A DNA stretch of 64,000 nucleotides, taken from NCBI GenBank assembly GCA_016928835.1, contig JAFGJW010000006.1, positions 1-64,000 of the forward strand, read 5' to 3'. Position 1 is the first letter of the stretch, and the number at the start of each line of letters is the position of its first letter. The stretch is from Candidatus Woesearchaeota archaeon. GTDB taxonomy: Archaea > Nanobdellota > Nanobdellia > Woesearchaeales > GW2011-AR15. This document shows, piece by piece, positions 1-8,943 of this stretch. The notes beneath the pieces are model-generated. The model searched no databases. It saw nothing but the letters and a program-made list of their open reading frames with translations, and had not been told where the DNA came from. Position numbers and translations under genes: made by a program.

Positions 1-2136
1 GGGGGTATTTATTATAGAACTTGGGCTCACGTCATCAACATTTATAATTAATGGAGTTGAATTATACCTGTTTCCTGCTTCGTCTCTTGCCTCGACTTCT
101 ATTGTGTGGGTACCGTTTGCCAATTCACTTAGGTTAAGGTATGCTGGTGTATTGTTGTTGGCTGAGCCGACCTGGCCGTTTAATGAGTTGTCAACATAGA
201 TTGTATAATTTAAAACAGAATCAAGTGCGTCTGTCAAGGTGAAATTTATCTCGGGTGTATTGTCATTTGTCCATGTGTCATTTGCAGGTGTGCTTATTGT
301 TGCATTTGGAGCAATTAAATCAATGGTCATATAATAGATCCCAGAAAAGTTAGCCGCGTTGCCAGCCTCATCAAGCACTTGTATTGTCCAAGCATATGTG
401 TTTTCATCCACAAATCCTGAAACACTAAAATTTGTGGCTGTATTATTTCCTAAGGTCAGGCCAGTTGCATTTGCAGCTGAGTTTAATATTAGCGTATAAT
501 TGAGGACTGTGTCAAGGTTGTCGTATGATGTGAAATTGAAGTCAATTATTGTTGCAGACTTGTATGAATTATTTTCAGGATAATTAAGAGAGGAAACAGT
601 TGGAGCTGCTTGATCAATATTAATTACAAGTGGTGTTGAATTGTATCTATTCCAGGCTTCATCTCTTGCCTCTACCTCTATTGAGTGGGTGCCATTTGCC
701 AATTCACTGAGATTAAGGTATGTTTGAGTGTTGTTGTTTGCAGAGCCGACTTGATTGTTTGCTATATTATCCACATATATTGTATAATTCAATACTGAGT
801 CCAGATTGTCTGTTAACGCAAAACTAATTTCTGGTGTTGTATCTGAGGACCATGTGTTATTCTCGGGAGTACTTATTGTAGAATTCGGATTAATTTGATC
901 GATAGTAAAGTAGTAGTGTCCGGAGTAATTAACTGCGTTTCCTGTATCATCCTTAACTTCAACAGACCAGTTATATGTATTCTCATTACCAAATCCGCCA
1001 ACTGTTATATTAGTGGGGGTATTATTTCCTAAGGTTAATCCAGTCTCATTCAAGGCTTCATTCATAATTAAGGTAAAATTGAGGATTGTGTCAATGTTAT
1101 CATAAGAAGTGAAATTGAAATTAATCGAGCTGCCACTTATATAGGAATTGTTTAATGGATAATTAAGAGAGGCTACTGTTGGACCTGAACCATCCACAGT
1201 AAAATAGTAAGTTCCAGAAAAGTTGGCTTCATTTGTAGCATTATCTCTCACCCCAATAGTCCAATCATACACACCTTCTGAAACAGTTGTAAGAGTGAAG
1301 TTTGTCGCTGTATTGTTGCCTACTGTCAAGCCAGTTTCATTAGCAAGCCCCAGGAGATACAAAGTATAGTTTAATACAATATCCAAATTATCAAATGAAG
1401 AAAAATTAAATTCAACAATCCCGCTTGAAAAATAGGAATTGTTTTGCGGATTGTTTAAAGCAGTAACTGTTGGGTTTGCTGTGTCAATGGTTATGCTTCT
1501 GATTTCACTCATATTATTTGTATCAGCGTCTGTACAATTAACGTACCAGGTATGCACGCCATCATTAATGGACTCATTTGCAGTTATTGTTGTAGCAGTA
1601 TTATTAGTGACTGTAGTATTGACTCCATAACCCACGTCGTCAATAAATAGTTCACATGAAAATCTTGGCACAATAACAGATTCAGTGATATTTACGACTC
1701 CTGATGTATCAACACTGTAAGTAATGTTGTTTATTGTTGAAGGGATTAATGTTATTGAGTAATTCTCTTGAAAAACCGATGTCTCAGGTATACTAACTTG
1801 AGCGATTAGTTCCCCATTGAGCGAAATATTTAGTGTTCCTTGTTCAGCAGAATCATTGACAATCATTACTGATAAGTATCCTATGCTTGATGAAATTGCG
1901 CCAATATTGTGAGAATGATTTCCGATGATGCTTGAATTAATGCTTTGGGTTGTAGAATTAGTATAACTATCATCTGTCGCTGCAGTAAAGACCATATCAG
2001 GCATATTGTTATTTGTCCAGATATTTGTATCTGGTGAAGAGATTTCAAGAGTAACTATTGTTGCTTTAGCAAATATAATTAGCAGCGGTATAAGTAACAA
2101 GCATATAACTAATTCTAATTTTATATTATATTTCAT
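1..2136 (-). CDS. Large Ig-like repeat surface protein (3' end outside window)
   Basis: The frame is open from the ATG at 2136 to the window edge (712 codons, no stop), so the C-terminus is missing. The N-terminus has a short basic stretch and a hydrophobic segment (about residues 7-24), a signal peptide or anchor. An N-terminal region of about 200 residues is followed by at least five Ig-like modules of about 97 residues in the order B-B-A-B-A. Type B modules share the theme FNFTSYDN..LNYTL..N and type A the theme SELANGTH.IEVEARDEA. N-x-S/T sequons are very dense, typical of glycosylated archaeal envelope proteins. A GGGGGAT Shine-Dalgarno lies just upstream of the start. Adhesin or S-layer-like role is inferred. 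Confidence 0.85.
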   Translation of the reverse strand, partial: MKYNIKLELVICLLLIPLLIIFAKATIVTLEISSPDTNIWTNNNMPDMVFTAATDDSYTNSTTQSINSSIIGNHSHNIGAISSSIGYLSVMIVNDSAEQGTLNISLNGELIAQVSIPETSVFQENYSITLIPSTINNITYSVDTSGVVNITESVIVPRFSCELFIDDVGYGVNTTVTNNTATTITANESINDGVHTWYVNCTDADTNNMSEIRSITIDTANPTVTALNNPQNNSYFSSGIVEFNFSSFDNLDIVLNYTLYLLGLANETGLTVGNNTATNFTLTTVSEGVYDWTIGVRDNATNEANFSGTYYFTVDGSGPTVASLNYPLNNSYISGSSINFNFTSYDNIDTILNFTLIMNEALNETGLTLGNNTPTNITVGGFGNENTYNWSVEVKDDTGNAVNYSGHYYFTIDQINPNSTISTPENNTWSSDTTPEISFALTDNLDSVLNYTIYVDNIANNQVGSANNNTQTYLNLSELANGTHSIEVEARDEAWNRYNSTPLVINIDQAAPTVSSLNYPENNSYKSATIIDFNFTSYDNLDTVLNYTLILNSAANATGLTLGNNTATNFSVSGFVDENTYAWTIQVLDEAGNAANFSGIYYMTIDLIAPNATISTPANDTWTNDNTPEINFTLTDALDSVLNYTIYVDNSLNGQVGSANNNTPAYLNLSELANGTHTIEVEARDEAGNRYNSTPLIINVDDVSPSSIINTP

Positions 2137-2259
2137 TATCCCCCGCTCTTTAAATCAAATATCATGGGAAACTTGAGACTATATAAACATTTTGTAGTTA
2201 CGTATGAATAGTTTCAATAGGACATAATATTGAAACAGATTAGGATATAACCTATTGAT

Positions 2260-2272
2260 AAAATATTTAAAG
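2260..2272 (+). promoter_or_regulatory. TATA box of the HerA-like gene
   Basis: AAAATATTTAAAG lies about 23-35 nt before the ATG at 2295. That spacing is typical of an archaeal TATA box driving a nearly leaderless transcript. The gene on the left diverges from it. Confidence 0.5.
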
Positions 2273-2294
2273 GCTGTTTTCTTGTGTTATTCAT

Positions 2295-3614
2295 ATGTAT
2301 GATATTGTCATAGGCAGAAACCAGGCAGATCTTGATAAATTTGGTACAAAGGGAACAATTCTATTAGGGAAGCATTATGTTAAAATGGGCCGCACCACCT
2401 CACTGTCAAATAATATCCTGCTGGATGTAGCACGGAGCCATGTTGTTTTTGTTTGCGGCAAAAGAGGCTCTGGAAAATCATACTCAATGGGGGTCATTGC
2501 CGAGGGCATGGCGGACCTTCCAAAGGAAATCTCAAGTAATCTGTCTGTAATAATGCTTGATACTATGGGAATATACTGGACAATGAAATACCCTAATATG
2601 AAAGATAAAGATTTGCTGGAAGAGTGGGGACAGAAACCAAAGCCATTGGATGTAAAAATTTTTACTCCGAGAGGATTTTTTAATGATTTCAAAGACAAAG
2701 GCATACCTACAGATTATCCTTTTTCTATTATTCCTTCAGAGCTGACTCCAGAAGACTGGTGCAGGACATTTAATATACAAAGAGAAGATCCAATAGGCGT
2801 CCTTATTGAAACCTCAATCCATAAACTAAAAGATGATAAAAAGAGTTTTGATATTGATGATATTGTTGAAATAATTAAAGCAGACAGTGAAAGTGATAAA
2901 ACCCTTAAGCAAAGTGCTATCAACCGCTTCCTGAATTCAAAGAATTGGGGCATTTTTGATAAAAAAGGAACACAGTTAAAGGAATTATCAAAACCAGGCC
3001 AAGTAACAGTACTGGATGTTAGTTGTTATGCCACAGCAGAAGGAGGTTGGGAGATCAAGTCTCTGGTAATAGGATTGGTCGCACAGAGATTGTTTATTGA
3101 GAGGATGATTGCCAGAAGAAACGAAGAATTTGAGTCAGTCCATGATGCACTCCATTATTTCAGTGAGGAACAGTCAAGAAAACAGGAAATGCCTCTTGTC
3201 TGGCTAGTGATAGATGAGGCTCATGAATTCCTGCCTGTCAAAGGGAAGACCGTAGCAACGGACCCCTTGGTAACAATTTTAAGAGAAGGAAGGCAGCCCG
3301 GTATTTCACTTGTACTGGCAACACAGCAGCCAGGGAAGATTCATACTGATGTTATGACACAGGCGGACACCATTATAAGCCATAGGATAACAGCCAAGCT
3401 TGATACTGATGCTCTTGGAACACTGATGCAGTCTTATATGAGAGAAGGGCTGGACAGGTTTATAGACGAGCTGCCGAGGGTTAAGGGATCTGCCATAATC
3501 CTAGATGACAATAATGAGAAGATGTATTCAATGAGAGTCAGGCCAAGATTTACATGGCATGGCGGAGAAGCACCAATGGCAGTTAAGGAAGAGAAAAGAG
3601 TCCTTGAGTTCTGA
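2295..3614 (+). CDS. HerA-like (DUF87/FtsK-family) P-loop ATPase
   Basis: 439 residues. Walker A GKRGSGKS is at residues 55-62 and Walker B VWLVIDE at 302-308, followed by EFLP and then REGRQPGISLVLATQQP, all characteristic of the HerA/DUF87 family. HerA forms hexameric DNA-pumping ATPases that usually work with the nuclease NurA in end resection. No NurA is visible nearby, so the partner is either encoded elsewhere or the protein does another DNA- or membrane-associated job. Nearly leaderless start. gatE follows after 75 nt in the same direction. Confidence 0.85.
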   Translation: MYDIVIGRNQADLDKFGTKGTILLGKHYVKMGRTTSLSNNILLDVARSHVVFVCGKRGSGKSYSMGVIAEGMADLPKEISSNLSVIMLDTMGIYWTMKYPNMKDKDLLEEWGQKPKPLDVKIFTPRGFFNDFKDKGIPTDYPFSIIPSELTPEDWCRTFNIQREDPIGVLIETSIHKLKDDKKSFDIDDIVEIIKADSESDKTLKQSAINRFLNSKNWGIFDKKGTQLKELSKPGQVTVLDVSCYATAEGGWEIKSLVIGLVAQRLFIERMIARRNEEFESVHDALHYFSEEQSRKQEMPLVWLVIDEAHEFLPVKGKTVATDPLVTILREGRQPGISLVLATQQPGKIHTDVMTQADTIISHRITAKLDTDALGTLMQSYMREGLDRFIDELPRVKGSAIILDDNNEKMYSMRVRPRFTWHGGEAPMAVKEEKRVLEF

Positions 3615-3689
3615 TCATCTTTATGATAAATTAACCAAAGGAATAATTTTTTAATGCAAAGATAATTCAATATTCTAAGTGGCAGCAAA

Positions 3690-5528
3690 ATGGAATTGGA
3701 CTATGAAAAACTTGGGACAAAAATTGGTATAGAAATCCATCAGGAGCTCAATACAAAAAAATTGTTTTGTGACTGCGACTCTTCTATGAATGAGCAGGAT
3801 ATTATATGCGAGATAACAAGAAAATTGAGGGCTGTTGCTGGTGAGACCGGAGAAGTTGACCTCGCTGCACAATATGAGCATTTTAGAGACAGGACATTCA
3901 TTTATCATGGCTATAAAAATGAGGCCTGCAATGTAGAGTGTGATGAAGAGCCTCCGCATCCTGTAAACCCTGATGCTCTTATCACTGCAATTGCCACTGC
4001 AAAAATGTTTAATCTTAATATACCTAACACTTTGTGTGTCATGAGAAAAACAGTCACAGACGGCAGTGCGGTTTCAGGATTCCAGAGGACCATACTTGTG
4101 GCTGCTGAATCTGAAAAGAGCTTTCTTGATACTTCTAACGGAAGGATAAAGATAAATCAACTTAATCTTGAAGAGGATTCATGCAAAATTGAAAGACGGG
4201 ATGCAGACACTACTTATTATTCTCTTTCGAGACTTGGTATACCTTTGCTTGAGATTGGCACAGATCCTAGCATTAAAAACCCTGAACATGCAAAAGAGGC
4301 TGCACTTCTTATTGGCACAATGCTAAGGTCATTCAAAACAGTTAGAAGAGGTCTGGGAACAATAAGACAGGATATTAACATCAGCATTAAGGGCGGCACA
4401 AGAATAGAGGTAAAAGGATGGCAGGATATAAGAACACTGCCTAAGTTAGTTGAAAATGAAGTGCAAAGACAATATTCACTATTAGAGATTAAGAAAGAGC
4501 TCAAAAAAAGAGGAATTAGCAGGTTCAATAAAAAGACAGAGGATGTCAGCAAACTGTTTTGCCAAACAAAGAATAAGATCCTTTTGCAGATTCTTAATAA
4601 TAAAGGGAGAATATACCTGCTGATTCTGCCAAGATTCAGCGGCTTGTTGAAAGGAGAATTATGCAATGGCCTGACTTTAGGAAAAGAGTTAAGCGAATAT
4701 GCAAAAGCTTACGGGACTAAAGGTATAATCCATAGTGATGAAGATATAGAAAAGTACGGGCTTGTTGCTGAATTTGAAGGGATAAGAAAGAGGTTCAAAC
4801 TAAGCAAGCATGACTTAATAATAATTATAGGTGAAGAGAAAAATATTGCAGAGAAAGCTGCAAATGCAGTCTATGAAAGGGCACTCTACTGCCTTAAAGG
4901 AGTACCTGAAGAAACAAGAGTACCTCACCATCATAATGCAACCACTTCTTATGCAAGACCTCTGCCAGGAGCCCATAGGCTCTATCCTGAAACAGATATC
5001 CCTAATATGAGGATAACAAAAAAATACCTAAGCTCAGTCAAATTGCCGGAATTATTGCCAATAAAGATTAAGAGACTAAGTAAGAAGTATAATATCGTGG
5101 AACACCTTATCAAGGAGGCTTTAAAACAAGGCATTGATCTAGAAGAATATGTAGATAGGTACAGCAATATCAATCCAAAGCAAATAGCCGAGGCACTTAT
5201 TAATGCACCAAAAGAGGTCAAGAAGAGATTTGGCATAGATATAGATATCCAGAGCCATGCTGATGAGATATTTACCAGATTGAATAAAAAGGAGATAAGC
5301 TATGATGCTGTGAATGATATACTTGTTAAGCTTGGAAAAGGTGAAGGTGTGGATTACTCCAGGTATAGGGTTATGTCTGACAAAGAGATTGAGAAAGAAG
5401 TGAGAGAGATTGTTGAAGCAAACAAAAGCCTCCCAGTTAATGCAGTAATCGGAAAGGTTATGGCAAAGCTAAGGTCAAAGGCAGATGGCAGGAAGATTGT
5501 AGAGCTAGTACGGAAATTCTTGCAGTAA
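3690..5528 (+). CDS. gatE: Glutamyl-tRNA(Gln) amidotransferase subunit E
   Basis: 612 residues, the usual GatE length. It opens with the GatB/GatE signature KIGIEIHQELNTKKLFC and contains RHTD-like and RIEVKG/QDIR segments, an inserted GAD-type domain in the middle and a helical YqeY-like tail after about residue 480. GatDE converts Glu-tRNA(Gln) to Gln-tRNA(Gln) and is restricted to Archaea, so this is a strong domain-of-life marker. GatD, the asparaginase-like partner, is not in this window. Confidence 0.95.
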   Translation: MELDYEKLGTKIGIEIHQELNTKKLFCDCDSSMNEQDIICEITRKLRAVAGETGEVDLAAQYEHFRDRTFIYHGYKNEACNVECDEEPPHPVNPDALITAIATAKMFNLNIPNTLCVMRKTVTDGSAVSGFQRTILVAAESEKSFLDTSNGRIKINQLNLEEDSCKIERRDADTTYYSLSRLGIPLLEIGTDPSIKNPEHAKEAALLIGTMLRSFKTVRRGLGTIRQDINISIKGGTRIEVKGWQDIRTLPKLVENEVQRQYSLLEIKKELKKRGISRFNKKTEDVSKLFCQTKNKILLQILNNKGRIYLLILPRFSGLLKGELCNGLTLGKELSEYAKAYGTKGIIHSDEDIEKYGLVAEFEGIRKRFKLSKHDLIIIIGEEKNIAEKAANAVYERALYCLKGVPEETRVPHHHNATTSYARPLPGAHRLYPETDIPNMRITKKYLSSVKLPELLPIKIKRLSKKYNIVEHLIKEALKQGIDLEEYVDRYSNINPKQIAEALINAPKEVKKRFGIDIDIQSHADEIFTRLNKKEISYDAVNDILVKLGKGEGVDYSRYRVMSDKEIEKEVREIVEANKSLPVNAVIGKVMAKLRSKADGRKIVELVRKFLQ

Positions 5529-5579
5529 ATTGATATGCGCAACTTTTTTCGTTTTAATAAAAAAGAAAAATTATTAAAA

Positions 5580-5638
5580 CCTCTGAGTTTTCAGAAAGCT
5601 TAGGATATCTTTATAAATGTATTATAACTCCTCAGAGG
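5580..5638. promoter_or_regulatory. 8-bp inverted repeat flanking the aIF5A TATA box
   Basis: CCTCTGAG at 5580-5587 and CTCAGAGG at 5631-5638 are exact reverse complements. They bracket the TATA-like CTTTATAAATG (5609-5619). The right arm ends next to the start codon at 5645 and contains the GAGG of a possible Shine-Dalgarno. It could be an operator, or an RNA hairpin if transcription begins further upstream. Confidence 0.45.
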
Positions 5639-5644
5639 TGCAAA

Positions 5645-6043
5645 ATGGCTCTAACAAAATTGGTGAGTGTCGGCTCATTGAAAAAAGGCAGTTATGTTGT
5701 TTTAGAAGGTGCTGCATGTATTGTACAAGATACGCAGACATCTAGGCCTGGTAAACACGGACACGCAAAAACCAGACTTGTTGCTGTTGGAATAATTGAC
5801 AGTAAGAAAAGAGATGTTGTTATGCCCGGCCATGATCAGGTTGAGGTGCCTATTATTGAGAAAAAGAACGCCCAAGTACTTTCTGTGCAAGGAGATATGG
5901 CAAATGTAATGGACATGGGCTCCTATGAAACATTTGACCTTAAAATTCCAGAAGAACTTAAGGCTCAGGCGAGTCCGGGAGTTGCTGTGCTGTATTGGGA
6001 AATACTTAATGATAGGGTAATGAAACAAGTGAAGAAAGAGTGA
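5645..6043 (+). CDS. Translation factor aIF5A
   Basis: 132 residues, the normal archaeal length. The conserved loop TSRPGKHGHAKTRL places the lysine that is modified to hypusine or deoxyhypusine at K37. The N-terminal SH3-like barrel is followed by an OB-fold C-terminal half. IF5A relieves ribosome stalling, notably at polyproline. No deoxyhypusine synthase gene is in the window. The start is set by the close TATA box and the MALTKLVSVGSLKKG N-terminus. Confidence 0.95.
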   Translation: MALTKLVSVGSLKKGSYVVLEGAACIVQDTQTSRPGKHGHAKTRLVAVGIIDSKKRDVVMPGHDQVEVPIIEKKNAQVLSVQGDMANVMDMGSYETFDLKIPEELKAQASPGVAVLYWEILNDRVMKQVKKE

Positions 6044-6112
6044 TTATGATGATTTGCTATATTAATATCCGGGTTTTCAAATTAACACAGACAGACAATA
6101 GAGGTGTTTCTA

Positions 6113-6274
6113 ATGGTTAAGTTCCCTGAAGCAGACAAAAGGCTTTTTAAAAACATTTTTGTCTGCAAAAAATGTAAGACAAAGATAAAGGCACAGCCAC
6201 TGAAAGTCCTGGCAGATAAGATTACATGCAAGAAATGCGGCAGACATGTCTTCAGGCCACTAAGAAAAAAATGA
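6113..6274 (+). CDS. Ribosomal protein L40e
   Basis: A 53-residue basic protein that starts MVKFPEADKRLFKN and has two CxxC knuckles (CKKC and CKKCG), the C4 zinc ribbon of archaeal/eukaryotic L40e. GAGGTG sits about 10 nt before the ATG. Its stop overlaps the start of the next gene in an ATGA, which implies translational coupling to the membrane protease. Recognised from family resemblance; the short length matches archaeal L40e. Confidence 0.88.
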   Translation: MVKFPEADKRLFKNIFVCKKCKTKIKAQPLKVLADKITCKKCGRHVFRPLRKK

Positions 6275-7509
6275 GTCTTTTACTGTTCAACTCAGTTATC
6301 CCAAAGATATCCGCTATCCTTTTTGAGTATAAATGGGTTATACTTTTCTATTCTCTAATTGTAATATGGATTTACAATAATAGGAAAAAATTTGAATTCC
6401 AGGCCAAGATTATTGCACTTTATAAGACTAAAATAGGAATCAAATTCATTGAAAAAATAGGCTCAAAGTATAGAGAATTAATTAGGCTAATTGGATATAT
6501 CGGGGTAGGATTCGCTGTGTTTGGCATGTTCTTTGTCTCATATACTCTGGTTCAAGCATTCTACGATTTGATTTTTAGGCCGGAGCTTCCTCCTGCCTTT
6601 GGATTGGTCATACCTGGAGTCAAAATCCCGGGCGCACCCATATTTGTTCCCTTTTGGTTTGGCATAATCTCCTTGTTTATTGTTACATTAGTACATGAGT
6701 TTTCACACGGAATTGTGGCCAAGGCTTATAATCTTGATATCAAGTCAACTGGGATTGCATTCTTCGGACCACTTATTGGTGCGTTTGTTGAACCAGAAGA
6801 GGAGCAACTAAAAAATGAGAAGGACATTGTTCAATATTCCATTTTCTCTGCGGGCCCTATATCCAATATTCTGCTTGGAGTGCTTGTTGTTGTTATTCTC
6901 ACAATTGTTCTAAATCCCCTATTAAATTCTATGATTGTTCCAATAGGTTATTCATTTGATAATCTGAATGCAAGCTACCCCGCATACCAGGCAGGTGTAA
7001 CAAGCGATACTCTTTATAATATTGTCAACTCAAAAAAGGTTGATAGTGCAGAAGAATTTATGTACGAAATAGAGCTCCTTAGAGTGAATGAGACAGTTAT
7101 GATTGGGAATGAGAATGTGACATATAGTTTTCTGGCAGCACCTCATCCCGATGACCAAAGAAAAGGGTTTCTTGGGGTGTATGGAGTAAATACAGAATAT
7201 AGGATACTGGATAAACCATTAATAAGATTCTTTTACCCCATACTAGAATGGATATCAGAGCTTCTAAAGTGGATATTTATGTTAAGCATGGGCATCGGCC
7301 TTGCTAATCTGCTTCCTCTCGGCCCTGTTGATGGCGGGAGAATTCTGCAGGTGGCGCTTAGAAAACTGAAAGGAGATAATAAAAAAGGCGATGATCTCTG
7401 GAAAAAGATAAGTTTTATTGCGCTCTTTTTCATATTGGCAGCTGTTTTTGTGCCCCTATTGAAAAATATTATAATGGCTGTCTTGGATATGCTGATAAGA
7501 TTTAAATAA
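6271..7509 (+). CDS. Site-2-protease-like M50 membrane metallopeptidase
   Basis: 412 residues from the ATG at 6271. An upstream in-frame ATG at 6226 would read into L40e and is rejected because the ATGA overlap and the membrane-protein N-terminus favour 6271. Zinc motif HEFSH is at residues 142-146 inside a membrane helix. A second motif NLLPLGPVDGG near residue 354 gives the third ligand. A PDZ-like segment lies between them, and there are about six membrane helices. Family members cut transmembrane regulators. Substrate unknown. Confidence 0.9.
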   Translation: MSLLLFNSVIPKISAILFEYKWVILFYSLIVIWIYNNRKKFEFQAKIIALYKTKIGIKFIEKIGSKYRELIRLIGYIGVGFAVFGMFFVSYTLVQAFYDLIFRPELPPAFGLVIPGVKIPGAPIFVPFWFGIISLFIVTLVHEFSHGIVAKAYNLDIKSTGIAFFGPLIGAFVEPEEEQLKNEKDIVQYSIFSAGPISNILLGVLVVVILTIVLNPLLNSMIVPIGYSFDNLNASYPAYQAGVTSDTLYNIVNSKKVDSAEEFMYEIELLRVNETVMIGNENVTYSFLAAPHPDDQRKGFLGVYGVNTEYRILDKPLIRFFYPILEWISELLKWIFMLSMGIGLANLLPLGPVDGGRILQVALRKLKGDNKKGDDLWKKISFIALFFILAAVFVPLLKNIIMAVLDMLIRFK

Positions 7510-7530
7510 TTTCTGTGTTTCCTTGTTGAG

Positions 7531-8232
7531 ATGATTAATGTTATTCTTGTCATGTCAGAAAACTCAGCTAATATTGGCTCAATTGCCAGAGTCATGGCCA
7601 ATTTTGATCTTAACACATTAATCCTTATTGCACCAAAAGCAGATCATTTAAGTGAAGAAGCCCGCAGCCTGGCAAAGCATGCACAGCATATACTGGATAA
7701 TGCAGAGGTGCATGGATATGATTATTTTAGGAAGATTAAAAAGAGGTTTGATTATGTCATAGGCACTACTTCTGTTCTTGGAACAGATTATAATTTAAGA
7801 AGGCTCCCTCTTACACCGGAGCAGGCGGTTCAAAAGATAGATTTTAACAAAAAGATTGCGCTTGTTTTTGGGAGGGACGGCTCTGGCTTAAGGAATGAGG
7901 AGCTGGAGCTTTGCGATTTTATTGTCACAATTCCCGCTTCAAAAAAATATCCATGCCTTAATATAAGCCATTCTGCTTCCATAATTTTATATGAGGTCTA
8001 CAAGAAAAGAGGAGCGAGTAAAGTAAATGAGCATATTGCATTAGCAAGCAGAAGGGAGAGAGAGATAATCATGAAAAAACTGAATAATATTCTGGACAAG
8101 ATAGACTTTGCCACACCTGAGAAAAAGGAAACACAGAGATTGGCATGGAAAAATCTTTTTGAGAAGTCTGTCCTTACAAAAAGAGAGGCATTTGCTGTTA
8201 TTGGCTTGCTTAGGAAATTGGAGAGAAAGTAG
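7531..8232 (+). CDS. SpoU/TrmJ-type RNA 2'-O-methyltransferase
   Basis: 233 residues with the knotted SPOUT fold motifs: N-terminal ILVMSENSANIGSIARVM (motif 1), VFGRDGSGLRNEEL (motif 2) and IPASKKYPCLNISHSASIILYE (motif 3, SAM-binding knot). A helical C-terminal extension follows, as in TrmJ, which methylates the ribose of nucleotide 32 in tRNA. Target assignment is by family only. It follows the M50 gene by 21 nt. Confidence 0.88.
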   Translation: MINVILVMSENSANIGSIARVMANFDLNTLILIAPKADHLSEEARSLAKHAQHILDNAEVHGYDYFRKIKKRFDYVIGTTSVLGTDYNLRRLPLTPEQAVQKIDFNKKIALVFGRDGSGLRNEELELCDFIVTIPASKKYPCLNISHSASIILYEVYKKRGASKVNEHIALASRREREIIMKKLNNILDKIDFATPEKKETQRLAWKNLFEKSVLTKREAFAVIGLLRKLERK

Positions 8233-8299
8233 TATAATTATTGAATTTTAGTTAAGCACTTTCAAAATCTTTTAATATCAGAAATTTTTACTAAGAATA

Positions 8300-8893
8300 A
8301 TGAAACTCTTGTTATTTGTTGATGTTCACGGGGATGTGTCAGCGCTGGCAAGATTAAAGCAGCTGTCAAATAAAGTTGATTTGGTAGTATGTGCAGGGGA
8401 CATTTCTCAGATGGAGCACAATCTATCTGAGCTGCTTAATGAGTTGAATGAGTTTCATGTACCTGTCCTGATTATCCACGGTAACCATGAAGATGCCGAA
8501 GGATTAAAGGAGGCTTGCTCTGTTTTTAAAAACCTTATATTTCTCCACAAGGGGGCCCATCATTTTTATAAATATGTTTTCCTAGGCTACGGCGGCGGCG
8601 GTTTTGCCCAGACAGACCAAGAGTTTAAGCAAGTTGCTGAGAAGTTTTTTTTGAATGAGTTAAAAGGAAAAGAGAAGGTTATTCTTATTGTGCATGCCCC
8701 GCCTTATAAGACAAAGCTTGACAAGATAGGCGGAGAATACAGGGGAAATAAGAGTGTAAGAGAGTTTATTGACAATGTGCAACCTACTTTGGTTGTGTGC
8801 GGACACCTGCATGAGAACGCTGGAAAAGAGGATAAATTAGGTAAGACATTTATTATTAATCCCGGAAAAAAAGGGGTTATAGTTGATGTTTAG
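8300..8893 (+). CDS. Calcineurin-like metallophosphoesterase
   Basis: 197 residues with the metal-binding series DVHGD (residues 8-12), GDIS, GNHE, HAPPY and CGHLHE in order, ending with the INPG that is common in the YfcE-like branch. These enzymes hydrolyse phosphodiesters or phosphomonoesters using two metals. Substrate unknown. Monocistronic by spacing (67 nt before, 50 nt after). Confidence 0.88.
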   Translation: MKLLLFVDVHGDVSALARLKQLSNKVDLVVCAGDISQMEHNLSELLNELNEFHVPVLIIHGNHEDAEGLKEACSVFKNLIFLHKGAHHFYKYVFLGYGGGGFAQTDQEFKQVAEKFFLNELKGKEKVILIVHAPPYKTKLDKIGGEYRGNKSVREFIDNVQPTLVVCGHLHENAGKEDKLGKTFIINPGKKGVIVDV

Positions 8894-8943
8894 CTTGTTC
8901 TCACTGGAAAAAAATAAAAATAAGGAAATTATCTTGTTGGTAC

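Noticed and set aside
2137-2149. TATCCCCCGCT resembling the tRNA-iMet 3' end as a possible attachment site
   Set aside because: Read on the minus strand it is a Shine-Dalgarno (GGGGGAT) just ahead of the ATG at 2136, which explains it without integration.
6226-6270. Upstream start for the M50 protease
   Set aside because: Those 15 residues overlap the L40e zinc ribbon in another frame, and the ATGA at 6271 gives a normal coupled start.
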